The notes beneath the pieces are model-generated. The model did no database searches, was not told the DNA's origin, and was given only the letters and a program-made list of their open reading frames with translations. Of a DNA stretch of 64,000 nt, positions 19,016 through 28,704 are shown in pieces. The DNA lies in the NCBI GenBank assembly GCA_937907605.1, contig CALCYI010000002.1:62001-126000 (forward strand). Reading direction: 5' to 3'. Both the position numbers and the translations under genes were made by a program. Source of the stretch: an uncultured Clostridia bacterium. GTDB lineage: Bacteria > Bacillota > Clostridia > Oscillospirales > Acutalibacteraceae. Every line of letters begins with the position of its first letter. Position 1 is the first letter of the stretch.

Positions 19016-21376
19016 ATGTTCTTATCAATGAACTGGATTTCGGACTTCGTTGATTTAACGGGTCTTGATAAATTAAAGCTTATTAATCAGTTTTCGCTCT
19101 CCACGGCTGAGGTTGAAAACGATATATTCTTCAAGGGCTCGGACATTTCAGGCATAGTTGTCGCCGAAATCAAGAGCGTTGAGGAGCACCCCGAAAGCAA
19201 AAAGCTCCATCTCCTCAAGGTTGACGCAGGAGAAGACGGGCTCACCGACGTAGTATGCGGCGCGCCGAACGTAAGGGTAGGTATGAAAACCGCGTTTGCA
19301 AAGGTCGGCGCAAGGCTCGGCGAGATTGAAATTGCGCCCCGTCCGCTTGCGGGATATATGAGCTACGGTATGTGCTGCTCTGAAAAGGAAATCGGCATTT
19401 CCGACGACAACAGCGGCATTATGGAAATAACCGACGACGTACCTAACGGCACAGACCTTAAGGATATCTATGAAATCGAGGATATTATCTTTGAGGTTGA
19501 CAATAAGTCCCTCACCAACCGTCCTGACCTCTGGGGACATTACGGTATCGCGAGGGAATTTGCAGCGCTTGCAAACCGTCCGCTTAAGCCCGTTGACGCT
19601 ATCGACTGGTCTCAGTACGATGCTCTCCCGAAGGTTGACCTTAAGATACTCGACCCGCTCTGTCAGCGCTACGCGTGTATGCAGGTTGAAAATATCAGCA
19701 GGAGCGTATCCCCCGTCAATATGAGAATACGCCTTTACTACTGCGGTATGAGGGCTATCAACTTCCTTGCCGACCTCACGAACTACCTTATGCTCGAGCT
19801 CGGTCAGCCTATGCACGCCTTTGACTCGCGCAAGGTGGGTAAAATCAGAATCAGGCGCTACGATAAGCCGTTCACGTTTAAAACCCTCGACGGCGTTGAC
19901 AGGCTCATTGACGAAAATACCCTTATGATTTGTAACGACGAAACACCCGTTGCAATCGCGGGCATTATGGGCGGTCTTGATAGCGAAATCGTTGACGATA
20001 CGACCACTCTTACTCTTGAATCCGCAACCTTTGACGCGGCTTCAATCCGTAAATCCACCGTTCGTCTTTCGCACAGAACCGACGCTTCTATGAGATACGA
20101 AAAGAGCCTTGACCCCGAGCTTTGCGACCTTGCGATAGGGCGCTTCGTAAAGCTCCTTCAGGATATTGACGGCGGCGCTACGGTTGTATCAGCGCTCACC
20201 GATGAGTACGCATATCACTATCCCGAAATCAAGATTGACTTTGACAAGGCTTTCGTTGACAAGTACACGGGAATTGAAATTGATAACGGCACGATAGTTA
20301 ATACTCTTAACTCCCTCGGCTTCAAGGCGAGCGAGGAGAACGATAAATTCAGCGTAACCGTACCGAGCTGGAGAGCTACCAAGGACGTTACGATGAAGGC
20401 GGACATTATCGAGGAAATTACCCGTATTTACGGCTATGACAACTTCGACATTCACACCACGCGCTCACCCCTCTACCCCGTACGTCCCGACATTGAAAAG
20501 ACGGACGAGGACAAAATCAAGGATATACTCGTAAAGAGATATTCTCTTCACGAGCTTCACTCTTACGTATGGGCATACTACGACGAGCTCAAGGCGCTCG
20601 GAATTGAGGTTGAGGGTGAAATCAAGCTTACGGGCGCTACGAACCCGAATATCGAAACTATCCGTAATTCAATGATTCCGACTCAACTCTGTCAGCTCAA
20701 GACGAACACGGCGTTCGCTCCCGACTTCGGCATTTTTGAAATAGGCAGAGTGGTTACGGGCATTGACGAAAACGGACTCTGCATTGAGAGGAAAAAGCTC
20801 GGTATAACGCTTTATTCAAAGGTTAAGCCGCTGCCCGTGCTCTACTTTGAGCTTAAGAATATGCTCGAGGTTATCGCGGACGACCTTAAGCACAAGGGAC
20901 TCACTTTTGAAAAAGCGGAGGCTTCGCACAGCTTCCGGCACCCGAGAAATCTCAACAGGGTTATCTGCGACGGAGTTGATATCGGCGAAATCGGTATTCT
21001 TCATCCCTCGGTTGCAAAGAAAATCGACAAGAAGGCGGCAATCGCTTACGCAGAAATCGACGTGAACGCGCTCGCCGAAATCAAGAACGCTTCCATCAAA
21101 TACGAGGAGCCGAGCAGGTACCCTGCAATTGAAATGGACCTCTCCTTTGTTGCTCAGAGATTCGCGCCGATTGCCATGGCTATCCGCGCTGCGGACTCCC
21201 CGCTCATCAAGAGCATTGAGGTTACCGACGTATACGAGGACGAAAACACCAAGTCGATTACGACGAGGCTGACCTTCTCCCACCCCGAAAGAACGCTTAA
21301 GCGCGAGGAGGTTCAGGAGGTTGCAGACCTCATTATAGAAACCCTCAAAAAAGACGGAATTGAATTAAAGGGATAA
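19016..21376 (+). CDS. pheT: Phenylalanyl-tRNA synthetase beta subunit
   Basis: A 786-residue subunit with the N-terminal EMAP/OB-like tRNA-binding domain (about 40-150), the B3/B4 editing module, the B5 domain and a C-terminal anticodon-binding ferredoxin-like domain. It starts 18 nt after pheS behind GAAAGGAGAG and shares the T-box control. Length is normal. Confidence 0.96.
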   Translation: MFLSMNWISDFVDLTGLDKLKLINQFSLSTAEVENDIFFKGSDISGIVVAEIKSVEEHPESKKLHLLKVDAGEDGLTDVVCGAPNVRVGMKTAFAKVGARLGEIEIAPRPLAGYMSYGMCCSEKEIGISDDNSGIMEITDDVPNGTDLKDIYEIEDIIFEVDNKSLTNRPDLWGHYGIAREFAALANRPLKPVDAIDWSQYDALPKVDLKILDPLCQRYACMQVENISRSVSPVNMRIRLYYCGMRAINFLADLTNYLMLELGQPMHAFDSRKVGKIRIRRYDKPFTFKTLDGVDRLIDENTLMICNDETPVAIAGIMGGLDSEIVDDTTTLTLESATFDAASIRKSTVRLSHRTDASMRYEKSLDPELCDLAIGRFVKLLQDIDGGATVVSALTDEYAYHYPEIKIDFDKAFVDKYTGIEIDNGTIVNTLNSLGFKASEENDKFSVTVPSWRATKDVTMKADIIEEITRIYGYDNFDIHTTRSPLYPVRPDIEKTDEDKIKDILVKRYSLHELHSYVWAYYDELKALGIEVEGEIKLTGATNPNIETIRNSMIPTQLCQLKTNTAFAPDFGIFEIGRVVTGIDENGLCIERKKLGITLYSKVKPLPVLYFELKNMLEVIADDLKHKGLTFEKAEASHSFRHPRNLNRVICDGVDIGEIGILHPSVAKKIDKKAAIAYAEIDVNALAEIKNASIKYEEPSRYPAIEMDLSFVAQRFAPIAMAIRAADSPLIKSIEVTDVYEDENTKSITTRLTFSHPERTLKREEVQEVADLIIETLKKDGIELKG

Positions 21377-21382
21377 AAAAAG

Positions 21383-21410
21383 ACACGGCAATTTGCCGTG
21401 TTCTTTTTTA
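21383..21410 (+). terminator. Terminator of pheST
   Basis: An 8-bp stem (ACACGGCA with TGCCGTGT) and a T run directly after the pheT stop. It is followed at 21411-21441 by about four tandem TTTAAGG units. Confidence 0.9.
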
Positions 21411-21442
21411 GGTTTAAGCTTTAAGGTTTAAGGTTTAAGGGT

Positions 21443-22213
21443 CTACTTAGTAAGCGCAAAATCCTTTGAGGTCTTTTTCCTATCCATATGGTGATACGGA
21501 ACGAACTTGAGGATTACCCAGCCGATAAAGCCGCCGACCGTATTACAAATCATATCCTCCATTGTATCTATTAATCCATACCTTACGGGATCTCTGAAAT
21601 CAATAAAATTAGGAAGTCCGATTTTGCCGCCTGTCTCCTCAATGGCCTGCACCGCAAGGTCATATGACCAATGCTGCGCGTCTCCGGGATTCACGGGATT
21701 GAGCTGATCGGCTGTGAACTCAAAGAGCTCCCACACATTACCCGCAACGAAAGAAAAGCAGAACGCGCCGAATACGATAATCGCAACGCTTGAAAGGGCA
21801 TCCCCTCTTAAAATGTCGCGCTTTTCCATCGCGGTAAAAATCTCATATCCTATCACTGTACATGCAGCACCGCCCGCCGCGTGCATAACAATATCAAGCA
21901 CGGGAGCGCTGTAATAGAAGTTAAGATATGCGCCGAAAAGGCTTCCGCCGATAAGGCACGGCGCACTGAAGTCCTGAATATAAGCGGGTATATGGCGCAA
22001 AAAGCTCTTTTTGGGGAACAGCATAAAGATTTCCCATACAAACTGTCCAAGTAAATTGCCGAAAACCTGAAGCGCCATTTTCGCGTCCTTTCTGATTAAA
22101 AGAGCGTGAAAAAATGTCACAATAAGAACAATCCTCGCGCACCACCAAATAGCAAGCTCCCATTTTTTCGGGCTGTTTTCGCTATGTAATAATCTGTCAA
22201 AATAAGCCTTCAT
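21443..22213 (-). CDS. YjdF/DUF2238-like polytopic membrane protein
   Basis: A 256-residue protein with about six to seven membrane segments. The motifs VWELFEF (mid-protein) and DTMEDMICNTVGG (near the C-terminus) resemble the WExxEF and DTxxD blocks of the YjdF/DUF2238 inner-membrane family, whose role is unknown. Polar residues inside helices (His, Glu, Asp) suggest a functional membrane site. It follows the GtrA-like gene but is separated from it by a terminator. Confidence 0.65.
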   Translation of the reverse strand: MKAYFDRLLHSENSPKKWELAIWWCARIVLIVTFFHALLIRKDAKMALQVFGNLLGQFVWEIFMLFPKKSFLRHIPAYIQDFSAPCLIGGSLFGAYLNFYYSAPVLDIVMHAAGGAACTVIGYEIFTAMEKRDILRGDALSSVAIIVFGAFCFSFVAGNVWELFEFTADQLNPVNPGDAQHWSYDLAVQAIEETGGKIGLPNFIDFRDPVRYGLIDTMEDMICNTVGGFIGWVILKFVPYHHMDRKKTSKDFALTK

Positions 22214-22241
22214 AAATTTTCATTTCTCCTCTAAAAAACAA

Positions 22242-22264
22242 GGCGGCACAGACTGTGTGCCGCC
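22242..22264 (-). terminator. Terminator of the GtrA-like gene
   Basis: A 9-bp perfect stem (GGCGGCACA with TGTGCCGCC), 5-base loop, then TTGTTTTTT on the minus strand. Confidence 0.88.
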
Positions 22265-22281
22265 ATAACTATTGGCAACTA

Positions 22282-22914
22282 TTATTCTGCTGCAGCCTCT
22301 TCCTCTATGGGCTTCTTTTCCCTTAATAAAACGAATTTTTCCATCGGGAAGAGAACGAGCATCTGTACAAAGCCTGCCGCGAGTCCCGCGATAGTCCTTG
22401 CAAGGCTGTTAAGCCACTCCCACGGAGCCTTTGCGATAATACCTACAAGCCAGCCTTGGAACCAGGTTGAGAAGAGAATGAGCGCAATCATAAGAACAAT
22501 ATAGATAACGAACATAATCTTCGGAGCGTCGGACTTAAAGGTGGTCTTCTTGTTCTGAATATATCCGTATATATTTGCAATAAGGTTTGAAAGGAAGAAC
22601 GGAAGGAGGTAGCCCCAGGTTACGATACCGTCGGCAACGTATTTACTTATCTGCTCCTGTCCCTTAGGCGTTGCTGCGTCAAAGATAAGGTTGGGGTCAA
22701 ATATTCCCTGAAGGAAGCCCCATACGCCTACCTTGAACACTTCCATGTCGAAGATAAGCGGAAGCACGTTAGCAAGAACGAGCTGAATTATTGTAACAAG
22801 TCCGCTTACTACGAGGAACTTTACAAGCTGCCAGAGGGTTTTCATAAACGAGCCCTTTTCCTCCGCGGCGCTGTCTATTCCGCCGAGTGATAACTTTTTC
22901 TTTTCATCTGCCAT
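22282..22914 (-). CDS. GtrA-like membrane protein
   Basis: A 210-residue protein with four predicted membrane segments. The block FFLSNLIANIYGYIQNKKTT matches the GtrA signature of helix then N-x-x-TF. GtrA proteins are thought to help move lipid-linked sugars across the membrane. The N- and C-terminal tails are charged and cytoplasmic. No glycosyltransferase lies next to it, so the substrate is unknown. Confidence 0.7.
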   Translation of the reverse strand: MADEKKKLSLGGIDSAAEEKGSFMKTLWQLVKFLVVSGLVTIIQLVLANVLPLIFDMEVFKVGVWGFLQGIFDPNLIFDAATPKGQEQISKYVADGIVTWGYLLPFFLSNLIANIYGYIQNKKTTFKSDAPKIMFVIYIVLMIALILFSTWFQGWLVGIIAKAPWEWLNSLARTIAGLAAGFVQMLVLFPMEKFVLLREKKPIEEEAAAE

Positions 22915-22989
22915 AAATTTTACTCCTTTATGTATAAATTTATATTAAATTTATTATATCAGTTAATTACAATTAATGCAACTGTTAAT

Positions 22990-24636
22990 TTAGAATAAGC
23001 CTATTAAAAGAATTATTAGCTTAACAATCAGCGCAATGAGTCCGGCAAGGATTGCAAGGATAAGCAATACAATCAATATAAGTATAATCAGAACGAGAGG
23101 TCCCTTTTTGCTTTCCTTAACGGTGTCCTTAAACTCCTTCTTTTCGAACATCTCAGCGGGCGCGGGGTTTTCGTCGTCGAATATAGGATAGAGCGGGAGC
23201 GTAGCCTCTGCGTCGCAGTAGCCGTCGTTATAAAGGAGTGGCTCAACGAGGGAGCGTACGCTTTTTGCGCCTTTGAGGAACTTGCCAATGGGCATATGGA
23301 TAGTATTAAGGAAGCTGTCGATTACGTTAAGTAAGCCGCAGGTGAGCTTATACTCCCTCGTCTCAGGGCTGTATGGCGAATCGCCGCAGTAGAGATTCTT
23401 AACAAGCTCAACGATAAAGTCAACAACCTTATTGTCGGCGATATCAGCAATATCAGATTTTGAAAGTCCGCTCTCCTTTTTGCAGAGCTTCCATATCTTT
23501 TTGAACGTGAGCTTATTGAGGAACTTGCCGACGGGCTTAATCCACCATTTGCTTTTATATACCTTCTCGCTCGGGATTGAAAAGGCGGGAGTCATCTGGG
23601 CAAGGGTGTCAATATCGTAGCCCATAGCCCATACTACCCTTCTTATCATACCGAAGAAGAAGCCCTCCATATATTTATCAAACGGCTCGCCCTTGGTATC
23701 AACTCCCGGAACGTCGGTAATAGTTACGGTATCGACGTCAATCTTAGCGTTCTTCGGGTCAAAGGTAATATTCCTGTAATTAGGAGGACAGCCGATAAGC
23801 GCGGAGCACGCTATGTCGTAAAAACGGTTGCCCTTTTCAGTCGTGATATAGCCGATATCGTGAACGTGGGTATGTCCCGTGAGCATACAGTGAAGCCCTG
23901 CGTCCACAAAGATTTCGCGCGTTACCTCGTGATTTTTCTGCATATCGCCGCTGCCGATAATCGAATAAAACGGCGAGGGTGAAATCATCGGGTGGTGAGT
24001 CATGGCGATAACGTACTGGTCGTTCTTCTTAGCGTCCTCAAGCTGCTCCATTATCCACGCCATACAGTCGTCGGAATAGCCCGAGCCGCCGCCGTTTTCG
24101 CCCTTTAAATTATAGTCGTCGTTGAGCGCAAAGAGCCTGTAACCCGGCGCAAGCTGTACGACGTAGCACATTGACTCCCTGTGAATCGCAATAGCCTCGT
24201 TCGGACCGAAGTCATAGTACATATCCCATAAATCAGCCCTGTCCTTAACGGCGGGAATTTCAAGCACCTTATCGCCCTCGAAACCGCGTCCGAAGCCCTC
24301 GCCCCTGTAATCGTGGGTTGCGGTGATTACGTAAACGCGCTTGCCCCTTTCCTTAAGGGAATGAAGCAGCTCAATAATACCCTCGTGGGAGGTGTATTCG
24401 CCGTTCCTCGTCGTATCGCCCGCAAGCACTACGATATCGGTTGAGGTGTCCTCGCAGAGCATATCAAACGCCTTTTTAATTACAAGGTCGCTGTCCTTGA
24501 TAACCTGCTGGCTTTTTGCCTCCTCCTTTTCGTAGGCGGGACCCTCGGTACCGTTCTTGCGCGAATAGTAGTGAACGTCGGTGATAAACTGGATTTTCAA
24601 GGGCTCGTTATCAGCACCTATGATTCTGTTTGACAT
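22990..24636 (-). CDS. Membrane-anchored calcineurin-like phosphoesterase
   Basis: A 548-residue protein with the metallophosphoesterase blocks DVHYYS (20-25), GDTTRNGE, ATHDYRGEG, HHPMISPS and TGHTHVHD. The C-terminus is a long hydrophobic stretch (about 515-548) that should anchor it with the enzyme in the cytoplasm, as there is no signal peptide. The region from about 330 to 500 has no clear domain. Substrate unknown; the family includes phosphodiesterases and phosphatases. Confidence 0.8.
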   Translation of the reverse strand: MSNRIIGADNEPLKIQFITDVHYYSRKNGTEGPAYEKEEAKSQQVIKDSDLVIKKAFDMLCEDTSTDIVVLAGDTTRNGEYTSHEGIIELLHSLKERGKRVYVITATHDYRGEGFGRGFEGDKVLEIPAVKDRADLWDMYYDFGPNEAIAIHRESMCYVVQLAPGYRLFALNDDYNLKGENGGGSGYSDDCMAWIMEQLEDAKKNDQYVIAMTHHPMISPSPFYSIIGSGDMQKNHEVTREIFVDAGLHCMLTGHTHVHDIGYITTEKGNRFYDIACSALIGCPPNYRNITFDPKNAKIDVDTVTITDVPGVDTKGEPFDKYMEGFFFGMIRRVVWAMGYDIDTLAQMTPAFSIPSEKVYKSKWWIKPVGKFLNKLTFKKIWKLCKKESGLSKSDIADIADNKVVDFIVELVKNLYCGDSPYSPETREYKLTCGLLNVIDSFLNTIHMPIGKFLKGAKSVRSLVEPLLYNDGYCDAEATLPLYPIFDDENPAPAEMFEKKEFKDTVKESKKGPLVLIILILIVLLILAILAGLIALIVKLIILLIGLF

Positions 24637-24656
24637 AAACTTTCCCCCTTATTAAA

Positions 24657-24679
24657 TCGGGCGCGGGTGTCCCGCCCGA
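24657..24679 (-). terminator. Probable terminator of the SDR-methyltransferase pair
   Basis: A GC-rich 7-bp stem (TCGGGCG with CGCCCGA) follows the methyltransferase stop on the minus strand. The T run is weak. Confidence 0.5.
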
Positions 24680-24695
24680 AACTCTCAACTTTTAA

Positions 24696-25439
24696 TTATC
24701 TCACTTTATCCTCGTAGCCGTCGGCATACGAGCCGTATATTCTGAGCATTTCCTCAGAGAATTTACTTTCCGCGTTTTTGAGCAGTAAATCCGCTTCAAC
24801 CTTTAAAAACGGCTTTGCGCCCTTTTTCCCTTCAACGAGAAACAGAAACGGCGCTTCGCCCGCTCTATCGCACACGAAGCGAAGGCGCTTAGGCTCGATT
24901 TTATACTCCCTCATAGTACTGAGCACGTCAACGAGCCTTTCGGGGCGGTGGCACATACAGAGCCTGCCGCCGTAGGTCAGCGCGTACGCCGCCGCCTTAA
25001 CCGCATCCTCGACGGAGCACGTAACCTCGTGTCTTGCTATAAGCGCGCTCTCGCCGCTTGATTTTATGCCCGTATTAACGGGTTTATACGGCGGATTCAT
25101 AGTTACGAGCGTAAAGCTCTCGGCGCTGAATTCCTCGTTTATTTTTCTTAAATCGCACAGATGAGCGGTCAGCCTGTCGGAAGTTGAGTTAACTCTTTGC
25201 GACTCGTTAACCTGTGCTATCGCATTTTCCTGTATATCAAGGCAGTGGATATTACCCTGCTCCTTATCGCGTAGCCACAAAAACGGGATAATTCCGCAGC
25301 CCGTACCCATATCAAGCGCCCTGTCCCTGTGCCTGATTTTTGCAAAATCGGCAAGCAGCACCGCGTCCGTGCCAAAGGTGTGCTCAGCGCTCACGGCGAT
25401 TTTAATATCGTCGGAGAGTCTTTCAAAGGTATAACTCAT
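24696..25439 (-). CDS. TrmN6-like tRNA adenine-N6 methyltransferase
   Basis: A 247-residue class I SAM-dependent methyltransferase. It has the SAM loop DMGTGCGI (43-50) and the catalytic NPPY (115-118) typical of N6-adenine or N-methyltransferases. Overall it resembles the YfiC/TrmN6 family that modifies A37 of tRNA-Val in E. coli. The start overlaps the preceding SDR gene by four bases (ATGA), so the two are co-translated. Confidence 0.82.
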   Translation of the reverse strand: MSYTFERLSDDIKIAVSAEHTFGTDAVLLADFAKIRHRDRALDMGTGCGIIPFLWLRDKEQGNIHCLDIQENAIAQVNESQRVNSTSDRLTAHLCDLRKINEEFSAESFTLVTMNPPYKPVNTGIKSSGESALIARHEVTCSVEDAVKAAAYALTYGGRLCMCHRPERLVDVLSTMREYKIEPKRLRFVCDRAGEAPFLFLVEGKKGAKPFLKVEADLLLKNAESKFSEEMLRIYGSYADGYEDKVR

Positions 25440-26104
25440 ACTATTCCCCCGTTTACTGAGAGAATCTGTCCCGTTATATACTTACTCTCGGCTAAAAACA
25501 GTACCGCCCTTGCGATTTCCTCGGGCGTTCCGAGCCTTCCGAGCGGTACCTCTCTTTCAAGCTCTGCCCTGTCAAACTGCGCGTTCATCCTCGTATCAAT
25601 AATCCCGGGCGCTACGCAGTTTACGGTAATGCCCGACGGCGCAAGCTCCTTTGAGAGCGCCTTTGTAAGCCCGATAACGCCCGCCTTCGTCATTGAATAG
25701 AGCGTTTCGCACGACGCGCCGCATTCGCCCCAGATTGACGAGATATTAACTATCGCGCCGCTGTGCTTTTTGAGCATAGAAAGCGCAGCATATTTCGAGC
25801 AGAGGTATACCGCCCTTTCGTTCACGGCGGTTACGGCTTCGTAATCCTCCTCGGTAACGTCGTTAATCATCTTGATAAGCGAAACGCCAGCGTTATTAAC
25901 AAGCACGTCAATATCGCCGACCTTATCAAAAAGCGCCCTGATATCGTCGGTATTCCTCAAATCGCATTTAATCGAATTAAAAGCATTATCCTCGGGCTGA
26001 GTTTCGTTATATGTAATATAAACCTCATAGCCGTTATATTTAAACAGCCCGGCGCAGGCTTTACCTATACCCGTTGCGCCGCCTGTTATAAGCACCTTTT
26101 TCAT
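25436..26104 (-). CDS. Short-chain dehydrogenase/reductase
   Basis: A 222-residue classical SDR with the cofactor loop TGGATGIG (7-14), NNAG (70-73) and the catalytic Ser122, Tyr136 and Lys140 (YSMTK). It resembles FabG-like 3-oxoacyl reductases but lies outside any fatty-acid cluster, so the substrate is open. It is the first gene of a pair with the tRNA methyltransferase. Confidence 0.85.
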   Translation of the reverse strand: MKKVLITGGATGIGKACAGLFKYNGYEVYITYNETQPEDNAFNSIKCDLRNTDDIRALFDKVGDIDVLVNNAGVSLIKMINDVTEEDYEAVTAVNERAVYLCSKYAALSMLKKHSGAIVNISSIWGECGASCETLYSMTKAGVIGLTKALSKELAPSGITVNCVAPGIIDTRMNAQFDRAELEREVPLGRLGTPEEIARAVLFLAESKYITGQILSVNGGIV

Positions 26105-26192
26105 TATATCACCAAGCCTATCTTATCATTTATTGTTGAAATTTTCAATAAAGTAGTATATAATTTTTATAATTAATATTATGAGGTAAGCT

Positions 26193-26696
26193 ATGGAAAG
26201 AGAATTCTATACAATCTCCGTCTATGTTGACGAAAATGAAAACCTTATAGGTATCCCCTGCGGAGATAGCGAAAAGTACGGAATTGCGGATATTGATACG
26301 GTTATGCTGCTCAAGGCGCCTTATACGGACAAAGCGCTCGAAAGCTATATCGAAAAGGTAATAAACGCCTGCTACACAAAAAAGCACAACGACAAAAGCG
26401 ACGTTTCAACGATTGAAAGATATACGAAGAAAAAGGGCTTCGTAAACGCTACGGCGGATTACACCTTAATCTCAATTGTTAAAATGCAGTCGGGCTATTC
26501 GCTTATGCCGACCTTTAACGACTTTGAAAAGGGACCGCTTGCAATTGACGACGACGAAAGGCTGCTGCCGCTTAATTACAACGAGGGCGACATGGCTGAG
26601 ATTATCAGAGGATATATTGAGGTCTACGTCAAGGCAAATATGTTCTACAAGGAAAAGGAAGAATTAGCGCGCGAAAAGGCGGAGCGGGAGAACTAA
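26193..26696 (+). CDS. Hypothetical protein upstream of GH43
   Basis: A 167-residue acidic soluble protein with no domain I recognise. It ends in a charged helix (YKEKEELAREKAEREN). It begins an operon of four genes: it stops directly against the GH43 start, with no bases between. GAGGTAAGCT precedes the ATG. Confidence 0.7.
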   Translation: MEREFYTISVYVDENENLIGIPCGDSEKYGIADIDTVMLLKAPYTDKALESYIEKVINACYTKKHNDKSDVSTIERYTKKKGFVNATADYTLISIVKMQSGYSLMPTFNDFEKGPLAIDDDERLLPLNYNEGDMAEIIRGYIEVYVKANMFYKEKEELAREKAEREN

Positions 26697-27644
26697 ATGC
26701 ACTTACTCAAAATAGATAAAAACCACTATATCGGTCAGGCTGACCCGTACATACTAAAAGCAAACGGAAGATATTATATCTACACCACGGGTCACGACGG
26801 AATTTACGCCTATCAGTCGGACAGCCTTTTTGAAAACTGGGAGTTTTACGGAAGGGTTATGACGGTAGAAGGTCACGAGGGCTTCTGGGCACCGAGCGTA
26901 ATAGAGCTTGACGGGACGTACTATATGTATAACTCCTTTGAGTTCTTCGGCGATACGCCCGACAAGGGCGGTCACCGCCAGACTATGCACGTATCCACCG
27001 CAAAGAGTCCGCTCGGTCCGTTTGAAAACCCGAGGCAGCTTCTTCACCCGTTTTCAATAGATTCGCATATTGTTAAAAACGAAAGCGGACTGTTTTTGTT
27101 TTACTCAACAAATCGCTTTGAGGGCGACAGGATAGGTACGTATATAGTCGTTGACCGTATGCTCGACCCCTTCACGCCCGAGGGCAATCCGAAAGCCGTG
27201 GTCGTACCGACGCTTGACGAGGATATATTCCGCCGCGACAGATATAAAAAGGGCGAGCACTGGCACACTATCGAGGGCGCGTTTTACTTTTGCGAGGGCG
27301 ACTGGCACTATCTTATGTATTCGGGAAACTGCTTTGAGCAGCCTACCTATTACATAGGCTACACAAGGGCGAAAACAGACGAAACAGACCTTACGAAAAT
27401 AAATTTTGAAAAGTATCCCGACGATAAAACCTACTGCCCCGTTCTGTCCGCAAACGAATTTGAGGAGGGCACGGGACATCATTCGATGATTAAAGAGGAC
27501 GGACAGTGGTACGCGATTTATCACGCGCGCGACTATAACGACGGGCTCGGCGCGGATGCATTTGACGCAAGGAACGCGAGAATATGCAAACTGAACGTTA
27601 AGGACGGTATTATTACCGCCGAAAGATATAAGGACCATATATGA
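26697..27644 (+). CDS. GH43-type beta-propeller glycoside hydrolase
   Basis: A 315-residue intracellular hydrolase of the five-bladed propeller clan, expected to release arabinose or xylose units. Visible are the catalytic base in QADPYI (Asp16), the WAPSV block (65-69), the pKa-modulating Asp122 in DSHIV and the acid in EGAF (Glu193). No signal peptide. Its stop overlaps the hisC start by four bases, a surprising coupling of a glycosidase to a biosynthetic enzyme. Confidence 0.85.
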   Translation: MHLLKIDKNHYIGQADPYILKANGRYYIYTTGHDGIYAYQSDSLFENWEFYGRVMTVEGHEGFWAPSVIELDGTYYMYNSFEFFGDTPDKGGHRQTMHVSTAKSPLGPFENPRQLLHPFSIDSHIVKNESGLFLFYSTNRFEGDRIGTYIVVDRMLDPFTPEGNPKAVVVPTLDEDIFRRDRYKKGEHWHTIEGAFYFCEGDWHYLMYSGNCFEQPTYYIGYTRAKTDETDLTKINFEKYPDDKTYCPVLSANEFEEGTGHHSMIKEDGQWYAIYHARDYNDGLGADAFDARNARICKLNVKDGIITAERYKDHI

Positions 27645-28702
27645 GCTGGAAAGATAACTTAAGGAAAATTGAACCCTACGTCCCCGGCGAACAGAGCAAG
27701 GAAAAGGATATCGTTAAGCTAAACGCAAACGAAAACCCCTATCCCCCGTCGCCGAAGGCAATTCAGGCGTTAAAGGATTTTAACGCAGAATCCTTGCGCC
27801 TTTATCCGCCCGCCGACGCGACTCCGCTGAAAAAAGCGATAGCCGATTACTACGGAGTAGGAGTTAATAACGTATTCCTCGGAAACGGCTCCGACGACGT
27901 GCTCGCGCTCGCGTTTCAGGCGTTTTTCAACGGGGATAAGCCGATAGCTTACCCCGATATTACCTACAGCTTTTATCCCGTATGGTGCAGGCTTTTCGGT
28001 ATCCCGTACAAGACCTATCCGCTTGACGAAAACTTCCGCATTAATCCAGAGGATTACAGGGAGGAAAACGGCGGCGTTGTACTCCCGAACCCGAACGCTC
28101 CAACCTCTATCGGCGAGGATACTGAATTTATACAGAAAATCCTTGATTATAACCGCGACAGTGTCGTTATCATCGACGAGGCGTATGCCGATTTCGGAGT
28201 ACAAAGCGCGGCGCTTTTCGTTGACAGCGACAGTTATCAGAACCTGCTCGTAACGGGAACGTTCTCGAAATCACGCTCGCTTGCAGGTCTGAGAATAGGC
28301 TTTGCGATAGGCTCAAAGGCGCTTATTTCCGTGCTTGAAGCGGTTAAGAATTCCTACAATTCCTACACCGTTGATTCCCTTTCAATCGCAATGGGCATCG
28401 CTTCGTTTGAGGACAGGGATTACTTTACGGCAACGGTGGATAAGATTATCGCAACGAGGGAGAGAATGACGGCGCGCCTCAGGGAGCTCGGCTTTACCGT
28501 GCTTGATTCAAGCGCTAACTTCATTTTCGCAACACACAATGATTACAGTATGAAGGAATTATTTGAATACCTCAAAACGGAAAAGGTATTCATAAGGTAC
28601 TTCAACCTCCCGAGAATTGATAATTATATCAGAGTGACGGTAGGCACAGACGAAGAGGTTGATATATTCCTGAAAGAAACCGAAGCATATATAAGGAGGT
28701 AA
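27641..28702 (+). CDS. hisC: Histidinol-phosphate aminotransferase
   Basis: A 353-residue PLP enzyme of fold type I that converts imidazole-acetol phosphate to histidinol phosphate. Visible are LNANENPYPPSP near the start, the PLP lysine in GTFSKSRSLAG (Lys210) and the RIGFA block. No other his gene is near, so it may instead serve aromatic amino acids, as some HisC homologues do. It starts within the GH43 stop (ATGA). Confidence 0.9.
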   Translation: MSWKDNLRKIEPYVPGEQSKEKDIVKLNANENPYPPSPKAIQALKDFNAESLRLYPPADATPLKKAIADYYGVGVNNVFLGNGSDDVLALAFQAFFNGDKPIAYPDITYSFYPVWCRLFGIPYKTYPLDENFRINPEDYREENGGVVLPNPNAPTSIGEDTEFIQKILDYNRDSVVIIDEAYADFGVQSAALFVDSDSYQNLLVTGTFSKSRSLAGLRIGFAIGSKALISVLEAVKNSYNSYTVDSLSIAMGIASFEDRDYFTATVDKIIATRERMTARLRELGFTVLDSSANFIFATHNDYSMKELFEYLKTEKVFIRYFNLPRIDNYIRVTVGTDEEVDIFLKETEAYIRR

Positions 28703-28704
28703 AA

